DNA from: JABMMZ01 sp040386935
Lineage (GTDB): Bacteria; Bacteroidota; Bacteroidia; NS11-12g; UBA955
NCBI GenBank assembly: GCA_040386935.1
Contig: JAZKEQ010000036.1
Coordinates: 8,202 to 72,201 of the forward strand
Length of the DNA stretch: 64,000 nt
Direction of reading: 5' to 3'
Part shown: in pieces, positions 27,927 through 37,279 of the stretch
Layout of the letters: every line of letters starts with the position of its first letter
Position numbering within the stretch: position 1 is the stretch's first letter
Notes under the pieces: model-generated
The model's input: only the letters and a program-made list of their open reading frames with translations
The model's database searches: none
Told to the model about the DNA's origin: nothing
Translations under genes and position numbers: made by a program

Positions 27927-29642
27927 TTATTTTCTGATTTCATACAGGAGGTAGTCATCTACTCTTGTTTTAATCATGGGCTGTTGAGTCATGATGTGGT
28001 CGAAGTATGGCTCAAAACGACTGATAGATGCGGGCTCTATGACAATGTATTTTATAGGTAAATCAATGTTATTTTTAGTTGCTGAATTAAGTGTGTCTCC
28101 ATTCATCAAGTGCAACAATTCAAGCGCAGTTGAAGAGTGGTTAATTTGCAATTTATTGGCTTTACTCAATCGCGAAATATAACCGCCAATAATGGGATGT
28201 TCGTGAAATGTTTGGTAAAAATAATGGTTGGTATTAAATCGTCCGATTTCTTCAGTACCGTCTCTTAGTCCAAAGGGAATCGGTAAAATAGCACCCTCGC
28301 TTTTTGTAGCCAATTCTTTGTAAACTCTTGGTACATTTCCTTCGCTTATCAATGGATATTGAATAGGCCAAAATTCTACAAAGGCAAGAAATACAATGCC
28401 GGCAAATATCCATTTAAAATGTTTGTATTTGCTCAATAAAGGTTGGATGCCTGCAAGCAGTACAGGTAAAATGAGTAGCACAGCCATCAGTATATACCGC
28501 GAAGGTGTTCTCACATTGTTAAGGAAAGGGATGTAGTAAATCAGTCCGAATATTGAATAAAATAATTTTCGACCCAATACCACTACAACAGGGAAACAAC
28601 ACAGTAAAAAAATAATACCGGCTATACCGATATGTTTCATTAAATCAGTTAGAATTATTGGGTTTTTCTTTCTAAACAACCAGAAAATAATAACCAAAAT
28701 AAACAAACAAAATCCGGGAAATAAAATGAACTCAACACTTTCAGGATATCTGAAATACTGCTGTTCAAAAATAGACAACCAGTTAGTATTCCTGAATAAC
28801 CAATATCGACTTGATGGCACAAACAGCGAAGCCATATCAGGTGTCCACCACAGTGCGCCTTTGTCGTCAATACCGCTAATAGCGAGTCCTCTGACAATAA
28901 AATGTCCAACGATAAGTACGCCTATGCCTATGAATAGTTTTCTTTTTAAAGACCAATTCGCGACCCTTGGATAGCTAAAATTAATGACAAGAAGTAAGAT
29001 GGTGAAATAAAACAAATAGATGGAATAATAATAATCGGAGAGCAGAGAAAGGATGCAAATAATGATGAGGTAAATGAAGTTTTCCCCCGATACAAACACC
29101 GGCAGAAATCGCCCCGGTTGGAGTGCAAATGTTTTAAAAAAATAAAGAATAAAATAGGGGATGCAAGCGGTCAATTCAAGATTAAAATGTTCGAGCAGAT
29201 GGGCTGTTTTATATGGGAAAAATGAAAAAATAAAACCACCGATAATGCAAAGAAAAGGGTTGATGTTGAAGTGCTTTAAAAGGTAAAACGTGCCCAATCC
29301 GCTGAATATAAAACTGAGATACAATACAATGTTAAGAGCGAGTATCGGTTGGTTGAGCGGTAAATTGATAATGCCAGCGATAGGTGTATAGGCATGCATG
29401 ACCAATGAGGTGCCATCGGGGTAAAACAACATATCGGTTGTAAATGGATTTGATCCCTGCATGATGGCATATCTGAAATGCCAGATATTCCACACATAGG
29501 TTGAGGAATCACCCGTAAGGGGCTTGCCAATAAAATGCGTGCTGAAATTCCACATCAGAGGCCATGTGTAGGCCATAAAGACTAACGAATAAACAATGAA
29601 TGCAAGCAGGGCAAAATGGTTGGGTGTTAACTTGTATCTCAT
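27927..29642 (-). CDS. Polytopic membrane protein, probable GT-C type glycosyltransferase
   Basis: The 571-residue protein has about eleven hydrophobic helices and a soluble C-terminal domain (from about 440). The first extracytoplasmic loop contains 'GDSSTYVWNIWHFRYA' with Asp residues right after helix 1, the position in which GT-C lipid-linked-sugar transferases carry their catalytic acid. This suggests a membrane glycosyltransferase, but no family-specific motif is certain and the donor and acceptor are unknown. It stands between fabD (convergent, two-base gap) and dapF (same strand, 45 bases upstream). Confidence 0.65.
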   Translation of the reverse strand: MRYKLTPNHFALLAFIVYSLVFMAYTWPLMWNFSTHFIGKPLTGDSSTYVWNIWHFRYAIMQGSNPFTTDMLFYPDGTSLVMHAYTPIAGIINLPLNQPILALNIVLYLSFIFSGLGTFYLLKHFNINPFLCIIGGFIFSFFPYKTAHLLEHFNLELTACIPYFILYFFKTFALQPGRFLPVFVSGENFIYLIIICILSLLSDYYYSIYLFYFTILLLVINFSYPRVANWSLKRKLFIGIGVLIVGHFIVRGLAISGIDDKGALWWTPDMASLFVPSSRYWLFRNTNWLSIFEQQYFRYPESVEFILFPGFCLFILVIIFWLFRKKNPIILTDLMKHIGIAGIIFLLCCFPVVVVLGRKLFYSIFGLIYYIPFLNNVRTPSRYILMAVLLILPVLLAGIQPLLSKYKHFKWIFAGIVFLAFVEFWPIQYPLISEGNVPRVYKELATKSEGAILPIPFGLRDGTEEIGRFNTNHYFYQTFHEHPIIGGYISRLSKANKLQINHSSTALELLHLMNGDTLNSATKNNIDLPIKYIVIEPASISRFEPYFDHIMTQQPMIKTRVDDYLLYEIRK

Positions 29643-29687
29643 TGCTGTGAATGATACAAAGAAATAAAAAATTCTGAATAAAAACGG

Positions 29688-30464
29688 TTAAAGTTCTGCG
29701 ACTCCTTCAAAAACAGGTTGCGCAGCGCCAATCAGCCATACATTGGTATACAAGCCGTTTTGCAAATTGTATTTTACAGAGAGTTGACCACCTGGCGTAT
29801 TGATGGTAACAGTATGGTCGCCATCTTTATAATTCAGGGCTTTTGATAATGCAATAGCAGATGCCGTAACACCGGTACCACAACTCAGTGTTTCGTTTTC
29901 AACGCCTCTCTCATAAGTTCTTACACTGATGGTATTGGCATCGGTAATCTCAACAAAATTAACATTGATGCCTTCTTTGCCATAAATGGCATTGTAGCGA
30001 ATGGCTCTTGCAGAGTCAACAATAGCGATATCTGCAATGTCTTTTGTAAATAATACAAAGTGAGGCGATCCTGTATTCAAAACAAAAGCTTCACCATCTT
30101 TTGATAAAGTGGAAACATCCTGCATTTTAAGCTCTACTTTTTCAGGTTGCCAGGTGGCATCGTGGGGTCCGTCTATGGCTTTAAAAACTGTCGTATCTGT
30201 GAAAATATTCAGGGAGTGTGCAAAGTCGACAATACAACGACCGCCATTGCCGCACATGGTGCTGATGTTGCCATCGCTGTTGTAATACACCATTTCAAAA
30301 TCATATCCTTCTATATTTTGAAGTAACATTAAGCCATCGGCTCCTATACCAAATTTTGGGGTGCATAATTTCAATACATCAATTTTGTCGTATTGGCGAT
30401 TGCGATTGTCAACGAGTATAAAATCATTGCCGGTGCCTTGGTATTTTGTGAATGGAATTTTCAA
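29688..30464 (-). CDS. dapF: Diaminopimelate epimerase
   Basis: DapF converts LL- to meso-diaminopimelate for lysine and peptidoglycan synthesis, using two cysteines as acid and base. Both are present: Cys71 in 'MCGNGGRC' and Cys195 in 'LSCGTGVTA'. The start 'KYQGTGNDFILVDN' and the block 'GADGLMLL' are typical, and the 258-residue length is normal. It is the third gene of a minus-strand cluster after an ECF sigma factor and a membrane-bound protein (5-base gap), so dapF expression may depend on that sigma unit's promoter. Confidence 0.96.
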   Translation of the reverse strand: MKIPFTKYQGTGNDFILVDNRNRQYDKIDVLKLCTPKFGIGADGLMLLQNIEGYDFEMVYYNSDGNISTMCGNGGRCIVDFAHSLNIFTDTTVFKAIDGPHDATWQPEKVELKMQDVSTLSKDGEAFVLNTGSPHFVLFTKDIADIAIVDSARAIRYNAIYGKEGINVNFVEITDANTISVRTYERGVENETLSCGTGVTASAIALSKALNYKDGDHTVTINTPGGQLSVKYNLQNGLYTNVWLIGAAQPVFEGVAEL

Positions 30465-30469
30465 AAGTA

Positions 30470-31588
30470 TTATGGTTGTTGTAGGATATAGTTTTTAATT
30501 GTTGGGTCAGTTTCAAGGGTAAGCGCACAGCCTGTTGAACAAGGTTTTAACACATACACCACTTTGTCTATGCGAAGATAAAGCTGTTGATTGACATTGA
30601 AAAGACGAATGTTTTTATTTGCGGTTCCGTACAGTTGAACAGTGGTTCCTGTTAATTTATAGCCTTTAAAATTGACCGGTGATTCCCAAAATTCGAGGGT
30701 GTATTGAGTGGCTATACTTTCAGGTTTGGCTGTGTTTGCCAGAGCAGTTGTGTCTGCTAACTTATTCTCTATTGTCTTCTCTACATCATCCGCTTTTGGA
30801 GCATCTGCTTTTAATATACTCTTTTTCTTTACAGTGGTAGTTTTATAGTCGTAAGTATTGTTGCTGTAAGTATTATTGTTTAGCGATTTTGGCAATTGGG
30901 TGGCACCTTGCGATGTTTTGGCCAATGCGATTTCTTCATCTTTTTCTGAATCAAGTGGGCCGGTAAGGGCTACAATCAATACAACTGAATCCGATAGTTT
31001 TTTGTCGGTTTTTACCGGTATATCCGCATCATCCCCAAACGACCAATAGTATTTACCTGCTCGTTGAAGATCTTCTGTAGTGGATGGAGCAGCTTCAGCA
31101 TTTTTAAATTCTACAGGTTCTTCTATTATCTCCTCTTTAGGCACTTCACTTAATTGGCTATTGCCATCGGCAAACACTCCTTTGTTATTTTCATTATTTT
31201 GTCCAGTTGTAATAGTATCGGTAGTTAATGATTCATCAGCTTCAGGTTGTATGACAGAAATGCTTTGCTCAGCTTTTTGGTTTGAATAAAATTGTGAAAC
31301 CACATACACCCCAAGGAATATTGCCATTGCCGCTGCTATGCTCCATGTAATTGTCTTATTTTTATTTTTAGAAGAGGTTAAAGCATGACCGTGTTCTTTC
31401 AGATAATCCTTCAATTCAGCATTGCCGTAATCTTTAATGCCAAGGGTAATGGATTGATAGAACTCAAACTCTTCGTTAAAGGCTTTATCATTTGCCAATC
31501 TTTCTTCAAAAATAGCACGCTCCTCTACAGTCAATAGATTGCCTGAGTAGCGGTCGAAAAGTTCTATATCTGAATAATTGTTAATCAA
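30470..31588 (-). CDS. Single-pass membrane protein, probable anti-sigma partner of the upstream ECF sigma factor
   Basis: The 372-residue protein has a small cytoplasmic N-terminal domain (1-75, 'ELFDRYSGNLLTVEERAIFEERLANDK', reminiscent of anti-sigma N-termini that count residues before the membrane). A single helix follows at about 81-98, then a long Ser/Thr/Glu/Lys-rich periplasmic region, and a terminal beta-like domain ending with a Cys pair ('KPCSTGCALTL'). It has no zinc-binding HxxxCxxC motif. Its gene begins five bases after the sigma gene, the usual place for an anti-sigma factor, and is followed by dapF. Function as anti-sigma is inference from position and topology. Confidence 0.65.
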   Translation of the reverse strand: MINNYSDIELFDRYSGNLLTVEERAIFEERLANDKAFNEEFEFYQSITLGIKDYGNAELKDYLKEHGHALTSSKNKNKTITWSIAAAMAIFLGVYVVSQFYSNQKAEQSISVIQPEADESLTTDTITTGQNNENNKGVFADGNSQLSEVPKEEIIEEPVEFKNAEAAPSTTEDLQRAGKYYWSFGDDADIPVKTDKKLSDSVVLIVALTGPLDSEKDEEIALAKTSQGATQLPKSLNNNTYSNNTYDYKTTTVKKKSILKADAPKADDVEKTIENKLADTTALANTAKPESIATQYTLEFWESPVNFKGYKLTGTTVQLYGTANKNIRLFNVNQQLYLRIDKVVYVLKPCSTGCALTLETDPTIKNYILQQP

Positions 31589-31593
31589 AATTT

Positions 31594-32163
31594 TTAGCCG
31601 ATTAAATCCTGTTGGTTATATCTGTTTCTTATCAGTTCCTGTAAGTGTTTAAAGCACTGGTGTTTTTTTGCTTTGGCAGTGTCCGCATTGTTATAATTCA
31701 GTTTTTCAGCGATGCTGATCATGTCAAATCCTTCAAAATAAAACATCAGCAATATGTCTTTGCAGTTGGCACCAAGTTTATCCATCATTTTTACAACAAT
31801 TTGACGGTTTTCAGATGAAAAAGTTTCATCCTTTACTGACATATTTTCAGTGTTGATGTCATTCATGCTGGTTTGTCGGCCCATTTTATTGAGTCGCTTT
31901 AGCCATATATTTTTGCTGATGGCAAATACAAAGGTGCTAAGTCGGGCCTTTAGTTCAAAATCACCCGTTTTTACTTTCTCCCACACCGCTATGCAAGCAT
32001 CCTGCAGAACATCCTCTGCATCATCGTTATTCCCACCGTTTTTCATGATATACCCTCTGATTGTCGTAAAATTATCTCTGTATAACTGTACAATGGCGTC
32101 TTTTTCGCCAAGCCTTATCGCAATTATTAATTGCTCGTCATTCAGTTTGTTTCTATCCGACAA
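31594..32163 (-). CDS. ECF-type RNA polymerase sigma factor
   Basis: The 189-residue protein has sigma region 2 ('AIVQLYRDNFTTIRGYIMKNGGNNDDAEDVLQDACIAVWEK', about 24-65, with the -10-melting part 'STFVFAISKNIWLKRL') and a region 4 helix-turn-helix ('FEGFDMISIAEKLNYNNADTAKAKKHQCFKHL'-type, about 143-175). The best start is a TTG at 32163, placing 'MSDRNKLNDEQLIIAI' at the N-terminus as in other ECF factors; no ATG is available there. A near-match -7 element (TACCTTTA) lies at 32196-32203 on the minus strand. The following gene encodes a membrane-bound candidate anti-sigma protein. Confidence 0.9.
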   Translation of the reverse strand: MSDRNKLNDEQLIIAIRLGEKDAIVQLYRDNFTTIRGYIMKNGGNNDDAEDVLQDACIAVWEKVKTGDFELKARLSTFVFAISKNIWLKRLNKMGRQTSMNDINTENMSVKDETFSSENRQIVVKMMDKLGANCKDILLMFYFEGFDMISIAEKLNYNNADTAKAKKHQCFKHLQELIRNRYNQQDLIG

Positions 32164-32308
32164 CTGTTTGTGGTAATTTAATACGATTTAATCGATAAAG
32201 GTAAATGAGGGATACTATTTTTTATCAATTTGCGTTCACAAAAATAAGAAAAATAAAATTGGAACATATTTTGAAATTTGTATTTATCCAAAATAAACAC
32301 GTCAGGTT

Positions 32309-33787
32309 ATGAAAAAAATAATAAGTATTTTTACCATAGCAGCACTAGGTGCTCTCTTTGGTGTTGGAATCAATCATTTGTTTAATCACTATCAGCAGCC
32401 CTCAAATTTTGAGGATATGCAAAAAAGGAATGCCCGTTTTGCGAGCATGTTCAGCAGTAAGGAAGCCTCAGTAGGCTTCGATTTTGTTAAAGTTTCTCAA
32501 AGCAGTACACCGGCAGTGGTTCATATAAAATCGCATTTTGAGGCTGAAAAAACAACTAAGAAAAGTGAAGGTCAGGAAATCAATCCGTTTGAATTTTTTA
32601 AAGATCACGGTTTTGATTTCGAAATGCCAAGAGGCCCGGGAATCGCTACAGGCAGTGGGGTTATATTGACACAGGACGGTTACATTGTGACCAATAATCA
32701 CGTCATTGACAATGCCAGTAAAATAGAAGTGACTATGAATGACAAGCGCACCTATTTAGCAGAGCTGATTGGCACTGATAAAACAACTGATTTAGCATTG
32801 TTAAAAATTGATGAAAAGAATCTCAGCTTTATGTCATTTGGAAACAGTGATAATGTAAAGGTAGGCGAATGGGTGGTAGCCGTTGGTAACCCTATGAACC
32901 TTACAAGTACAGTTACTGCAGGTATTGTAAGTGCTAAAGGTCGCAGTATCGATTTATTGCGCAGCGAAGAAAATCTGTATGCCATTGAGAACTTTATCCA
33001 AACAGATGCGGCCATCAATCCGGGGAATAGTGGAGGAGCACTGGTAAGTACTAACGGTGAACTGATAGGGATCAATACAGCCATTGCCTCGCAAACAGGT
33101 AGCTACACAGGATATGGATTTGCCATTCCGGTGAATCTGGTGAAAAAAGTAATGGATGATTTGTTGAAATTCGGAAAAGTACAACGCGGAGTATTGGGTG
33201 TAGCCATTCAAGAAATATCACAGGAACTGGCTGAAAAAGAAGGTTTGAAAGAACTGAAAGGCGTATTGGTACAAGATGTTACCGCTGATGGCGCTGCAGG
33301 CAAAGCCGGTGTAAAAAAAGGCGATGTGATTGATCAGGTGAACGGAGTTGAAGTAAACAGCGTATCCGGTTTGCAGGAAGAAATTGGCAAATACCGCCCC
33401 GGTGATAAAATCAATTTAACTGTCAACAGAAAAGGTGAAATGAAAACTCTGACAGCTATATTGAAAGGTTTAGATGGAAAAGAAACCACATCTGTAGCAG
33501 AGAAATCTGAAATTAATACTGTTAAAGGTGCAACTTTCTCTACGTTGAGTAAAGAAGATAAAGAAAAGCTCGGGATTAAAAATGGGGTAAAAATTCAAAG
33601 CATTGCCAGTGGTCCTTTCAAGGGTAAACTACAGCCTGGATTTGTAATCACCAAGATAGACAAACAGCCGGTTTACACCATTCAGAATATTAAATCAATT
33701 CTCGAAAGTGCAGAAGGTGCCATACTGATTGAGGGTAAAAATCCTGATGGCACCGATCATGTGGTGGGATTAAAAATAGAAAAGTAA
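32309..33787 (+). CDS. degP: HtrA/DegP-type periplasmic serine protease with two PDZ domains
   Basis: The 492-residue protein has an N-terminal hydrophobic signal or anchor (about 3-22), a trypsin-like domain with the catalytic triad His131 ('VTNNHVID'), Asp161 ('TDLALLKI') and Ser241 ('NPGNSGGAL'), then PDZ1 (about 290-375) and a shorter PDZ2 (about 405-490). DegP-like enzymes degrade or refold misfolded envelope proteins, which fits a cell producing many exported proteins. The gene stands alone: it is divergent from the sigma operon and ends at a strong terminator. DegQ/DegS-like assignment cannot be excluded, but two PDZ domains favour DegP/Q. Whether the signal is cleaved is unclear. Confidence 0.93.
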   Translation: MKKIISIFTIAALGALFGVGINHLFNHYQQPSNFEDMQKRNARFASMFSSKEASVGFDFVKVSQSSTPAVVHIKSHFEAEKTTKKSEGQEINPFEFFKDHGFDFEMPRGPGIATGSGVILTQDGYIVTNNHVIDNASKIEVTMNDKRTYLAELIGTDKTTDLALLKIDEKNLSFMSFGNSDNVKVGEWVVAVGNPMNLTSTVTAGIVSAKGRSIDLLRSEENLYAIENFIQTDAAINPGNSGGALVSTNGELIGINTAIASQTGSYTGYGFAIPVNLVKKVMDDLLKFGKVQRGVLGVAIQEISQELAEKEGLKELKGVLVQDVTADGAAGKAGVKKGDVIDQVNGVEVNSVSGLQEEIGKYRPGDKINLTVNRKGEMKTLTAILKGLDGKETTSVAEKSEINTVKGATFSTLSKEDKEKLGIKNGVKIQSIASGPFKGKLQPGFVITKIDKQPVYTIQNIKSILESAEGAILIEGKNPDGTDHVVGLKIEK

Positions 33788-33830
33788 TGTTTCAGCAGCG
33801 ATAATATTATTTGGTTGATTATTAAATATG

Positions 33831-33867
33831 AAAAGGGCTTTGACCATTCGGTCAAAGCCCTTTTTTT
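33831..33867 (+). terminator. Intrinsic terminator after the HtrA protease gene
   Basis: A perfect 11-bp GC-rich stem (GGGCTTTGACC / GGTCAAAGCCC, arms 33835-33845 and 33850-33860) with a 4-nt loop is flanked by A-run and T-run, which extend the pairing to about 15 bp and supply the U tract. Confidence 0.92.
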
Positions 33868-33989
33868 GTGTAATTATGAAGGAATTTCTAATTCAACAGG
33901 CGATATGTGGTAAGAATTCAACTAAGTATTTACAAACCAATATATTTTCCCTATTTTCGTTCCCTATTTATTTTTTTTAACAGTATAAT

Positions 33990-36900
33990 ATGAAATATAG
34001 AGTAATCAATAATCTGATTGGCTGGGTAATGTTTTCAGTGGCACTCGCTGTGTATTACATGACATTGGAACCTTCTGTGAGTTTGTGGGACTGTGGGGAG
34101 TTTATTTCCGCATCCGATAAATTACAAGTTGTACACCCTCCGGGCGCTCCTTTTTTCCTTTTGATGGGAAGATTTTTTGCATTATTTGCATCATCTGATG
34201 CAGGTGTTTCAGTTGCTGTAAATATGTTAAGTGCTGTTTCAAGTGCCTTAACAGTGTTGTTTACATTTTGGATTACCACACATTTTGCACGCAAAATAGT
34301 CGGGAAAGATAATGATAGCACATCTAACAGAATTGCCATTTTTGCAAGTGGTATCATTGCTGCTTTGGCGCTAACATTCAGCGATTCATTCTGGTTCAGT
34401 GCCGTAGAAGCAGAGGTGTATGCCATGTCATCTTTCTTTACAGCATTCACTTTCTGGGCTGCACTCAGATGGGAAGAAAGTAACAGCCCGTTTGCCGATA
34501 AATGGTTAATATTAATTGCTTACCTCATCGGTTTGGCAATTGGTACCCACTTATTGAACTTACTTGTAATACCTGCAGTGGCATTCATCTACTATTTCAA
34601 AAACTACAAATACTCTCGCATGGGCTTACTCTACTGCTTTTTAGCAGGTTTGGGTATTTTATTTTTTGTTCAAAAAGGGATTATACCGGGTGTGCCTAAC
34701 CTGATGGCTAAAATGGATTTGCTTTTTGTCAATACATTTGAGTTAGGTTTTGGTACAGGGTCTGTTTTCGCATTGTTACTTCTAATAGCCGTTACAGCTT
34801 ATGGTATTTATTATTTCTCTAAAATTAAAGTTAACAGAATATGGAACCTGGCTTTCATTTGTGTAGCTTACATATTACTGGGTTACAGCAGTTATGCCAT
34901 GGTGGTGGTGCGTTCAGCAGATAATCCAGCCATTGACATGAACAATCCTGAAGAACCTTTTAATTTGTTGAGTTATATCAATCGTGAGCAGTATGGCGAC
35001 CGCCCTTTGGCTTATGGTCCTTATTTCAATGCTCAGCCTGTAGATGTGATTAAAGGCGCAACCATTTACAGAAAAGATTCAACCCAATACACCGATATCG
35101 GACAAAAACAGGAATACAAATACGACCCTGAATACAATACAGTATTTCCACGTATGGGTGATATGAATAAAGAAGGTGGCGATAATGGCTACAGAGACTG
35201 GGGCAATATGTCGGATGTTATCAACCGATTGAATGATTTGGAAATGCAGATTCAACAAACTCAGGATCCTGAAAAACGCCAGCAACTGCAAAACGAAATG
35301 GAAGCAGTGAAAGCGGAGAAGCCAACCATGGCCAATAACCTGACTTTCTTAGTTCGCTACCAATTGGGTCATATGTATTTCAGATACTTTATGTGGAATT
35401 TTGCAGGTCGTCAAAACGACAGACAAGGTCATAACTTTAACAGATATACTGATGGTAACTGGATAAGTGGTGTGAGCTTTTTTGATAATATCAGATTAGG
35501 CCCACAAGATGATTTGCCTAAATACATGGAAGAGAATCAGGCGAGAAACCGCTTTTATTTCCTGCCGCTAATTATGGGTATTTTTGGTCTTATCATTCAC
35601 TTTAAACGCGCCAAAAGCGATGCGATTGTTACAACAGTATTGTTTGTGTTTACAGGTATTTTAATCATCATATTCCTGAATCAGCCACCGTTTGAACCAA
35701 GAGAAAGAGATTACTCTCACGTTGGATCATTCCAGACATTCTGTATATGGATAGGCTTGGGTGTTCTGTTTATATGGGAAAAATTGAAAAATAAGATGAG
35801 TGGAGTTGGTGCAGCTGTATTAGCAGGTATCATTGCTTNNNNNNNNNNTTTAAGTGCTCCCGTAATAATGGGACAACAGGGTTGGGACGATCACGATAGA
35901 AGTGAGCGTTACCTGGGAATTGATTTCGCGAAAAATTACCTGATGTCTTGTCCTCCGAATGCCATTTTGTTTACCAATGGTGATAACGATACTTACCCAT
36001 TGTGGTACGCACAGAACGTTGAAGGAATAAGACGCGATATTCGTATCATCAACCAAAGTTTATTGCCTACAGATTGGTACTCACAAGTATTGTTGACCAA
36101 GGTGTACGATAGCGATCCATTGCCTTTGACTTTAACAAAAAGTCAGTTGGCTGCAGGTGTTAATGATTACTTCCAATTTGAGAAAAACAGCAACAGCAAT
36201 AATCCTATTAGTTTAAGAGAGTTCCTGAATCAATTGCTGAAATCAGAGAATACTGTATACAGAAACAGTGTATTTACCGTACCGGTTAATAAACAAGCTG
36301 TATTGGCCAATCACATTGTTGATCTAAAAGATACAGCTGAAATATTAAATGAATTACAAATTAATTTCCCGGGCCGTGGTTTGAATAAAGGCGATATTGT
36401 ATTGCTTGATTTGATTGCTACAAATGCAGCGACAGGTTGGAAACGTCCTATCTGTTTTACCACTACTTCCGGTAATGACGGATTCATAAACATGGAGCCT
36501 TATTTTGAGCGTAGAGGTTTAGTGTTCCAGTTAATTCCTATCCGTTCTCCGGCAAGCAGAGGCGAAGTGAGCAGAGTGAATGAAGAAGTATTGTACGACA
36601 ATTTGATGAAGAATTACAGATACAGTGGCCTGAATAAAAAACCACATTTCTATCTGGATGATAAAGCTGAAATCGTGCCATCTAATTTGCAACAGTTATT
36701 CGTTTCATTGGCAGGTACCTACATGAATAAAATTGAAGAAATAAAATTCAAAGATTCTGCAATGACCAGCGAAGATTCAAAAGCAAAAGTAGCGGAGTAT
36801 AAAAAGAGAGCCGGTGCTTTGCTCGACAGATGTAGCGAAGTATTACCTGAAAAAGTATTGATTACAAAAGGCAATATTAAATTTACAATGGCCATGATTT

Positions 36901-37169
36901 ACCATGAAATAGGGCAGGATGATAAAGCTAAAAAACACCTGACAGAATTATTTGAAATGAGCCGTCAGGAAGTAGCATACTTCATTAAGTTCAATGGCAG
37001 AAGTCAGGGCGATGTTTATATCAAGCAGAATACTCAGGATGCATTTGATGTAATGAAGAGAACTGCTGATTATGCCAGACAGTGGAACTTCACAAAAGAA
37101 GAAGCTGACATGAATAAATCAGTGAAAGAATACGAACAATCAGTGAATGCGTTCCTGATAGGCGCTTAA
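33990..37169 (+). CDS. DUF2723 (TMEM260-like, GT117) membrane protein, probable O-glycosyltransferase; interrupted by an assembly gap
   Basis: The 1059-residue protein starts with 'MKYRVINNLIGWVMFSVALAVYYMTLEPSVSLWDCGEFISA', whose 'TLEPSVSLWDCGEF' and 'HPPGAPFFLLMGRFF' blocks define the DUF2723 family. About eleven helices in the first 330 residues and more around 510-630 surround an acidic loop, as in GT-C enzymes. The family includes human TMEM260, a protein O-mannosyltransferase, and the bacterial members are listed as GT117; substrate specificity here is unknown. The C-terminal half is a soluble domain with helical repeats. Ten Ns at 35839-35848 fall in a helix near residue 617-620; the family text 'GWDDHDRSERY' resumes in frame after them, so the gene is probably intact. 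It ends before a strong terminator. Confidence 0.85.
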   Translation: MKYRVINNLIGWVMFSVALAVYYMTLEPSVSLWDCGEFISASDKLQVVHPPGAPFFLLMGRFFALFASSDAGVSVAVNMLSAVSSALTVLFTFWITTHFARKIVGKDNDSTSNRIAIFASGIIAALALTFSDSFWFSAVEAEVYAMSSFFTAFTFWAALRWEESNSPFADKWLILIAYLIGLAIGTHLLNLLVIPAVAFIYYFKNYKYSRMGLLYCFLAGLGILFFVQKGIIPGVPNLMAKMDLLFVNTFELGFGTGSVFALLLLIAVTAYGIYYFSKIKVNRIWNLAFICVAYILLGYSSYAMVVVRSADNPAIDMNNPEEPFNLLSYINREQYGDRPLAYGPYFNAQPVDVIKGATIYRKDSTQYTDIGQKQEYKYDPEYNTVFPRMGDMNKEGGDNGYRDWGNMSDVINRLNDLEMQIQQTQDPEKRQQLQNEMEAVKAEKPTMANNLTFLVRYQLGHMYFRYFMWNFAGRQNDRQGHNFNRYTDGNWISGVSFFDNIRLGPQDDLPKYMEENQARNRFYFLPLIMGIFGLIIHFKRAKSDAIVTTVLFVFTGILIIIFLNQPPFEPRERDYSHVGSFQTFCIWIGLGVLFIWEKLKNKMSGVGAAVLAGIIAXXXXLSAPVIMGQQGWDDHDRSERYLGIDFAKNYLMSCPPNAILFTNGDNDTYPLWYAQNVEGIRRDIRIINQSLLPTDWYSQVLLTKVYDSDPLPLTLTKSQLAAGVNDYFQFEKNSNSNNPISLREFLNQLLKSENTVYRNSVFTVPVNKQAVLANHIVDLKDTAEILNELQINFPGRGLNKGDIVLLDLIATNAATGWKRPICFTTTSGNDGFINMEPYFERRGLVFQLIPIRSPASRGEVSRVNEEVLYDNLMKNYRYSGLNKKPHFYLDDKAEIVPSNLQQLFVSLAGTYMNKIEEIKFKDSAMTSEDSKAKVAEYKKRAGALLDRCSEVLPEKVLITKGNIKFTMAMIYHEIGQDDKAKKHLTELFEMSRQEVAYFIKFNGRSQGDVYIKQNTQDAFDVMKRTADYARQWNFTKEEADMNKSVKEYEQSVNAFLIGA
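35839..35848. other. Assembly gap of ten Ns
   Basis: Ten unknown bases lie inside the DUF2723 gene, within a predicted membrane helix. The reading frame continues on both sides if the gap is truly ten bases; a real gap of another length could hide extra residues. Confidence 0.99.
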
Positions 37170-37188
37170 TAAACAAACAATCATTTAA

Positions 37189-37230
37189 AGAGCGAAGTGT
37201 ACCAAATGTAAAAGTACACTTCGCTTTTTT
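37189..37230 (+). terminator. Intrinsic terminator after the DUF2723 gene
   Basis: A 12-bp perfect stem (AGCGAAGTGTAC / GTACACTTCGCT, arms 37191-37202 and 37214-37225) with an 11-nt loop is followed by a T run, 20 bases after the stop codon. Confidence 0.88.
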
Positions 37231-37279
37231 ATACCACAAAAGTGTTCTCTCATTAATGGGAGTATAAAACAATAATAAT

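Noticed and set aside
33871..33989. Possible 34-codon frame between the HtrA terminator and the DUF2723 gene
   Set aside because: It lacks a ribosome-binding site and the translation looks like AT-rich noise; only a near-match -7 element (TATTTTCG, 33952-33959) is present there.
34055..34450. 131-codon minus-strand frame inside the DUF2723 gene
   Set aside because: It runs opposite the conserved N-terminal motifs of the membrane protein and has no promoter or motif.
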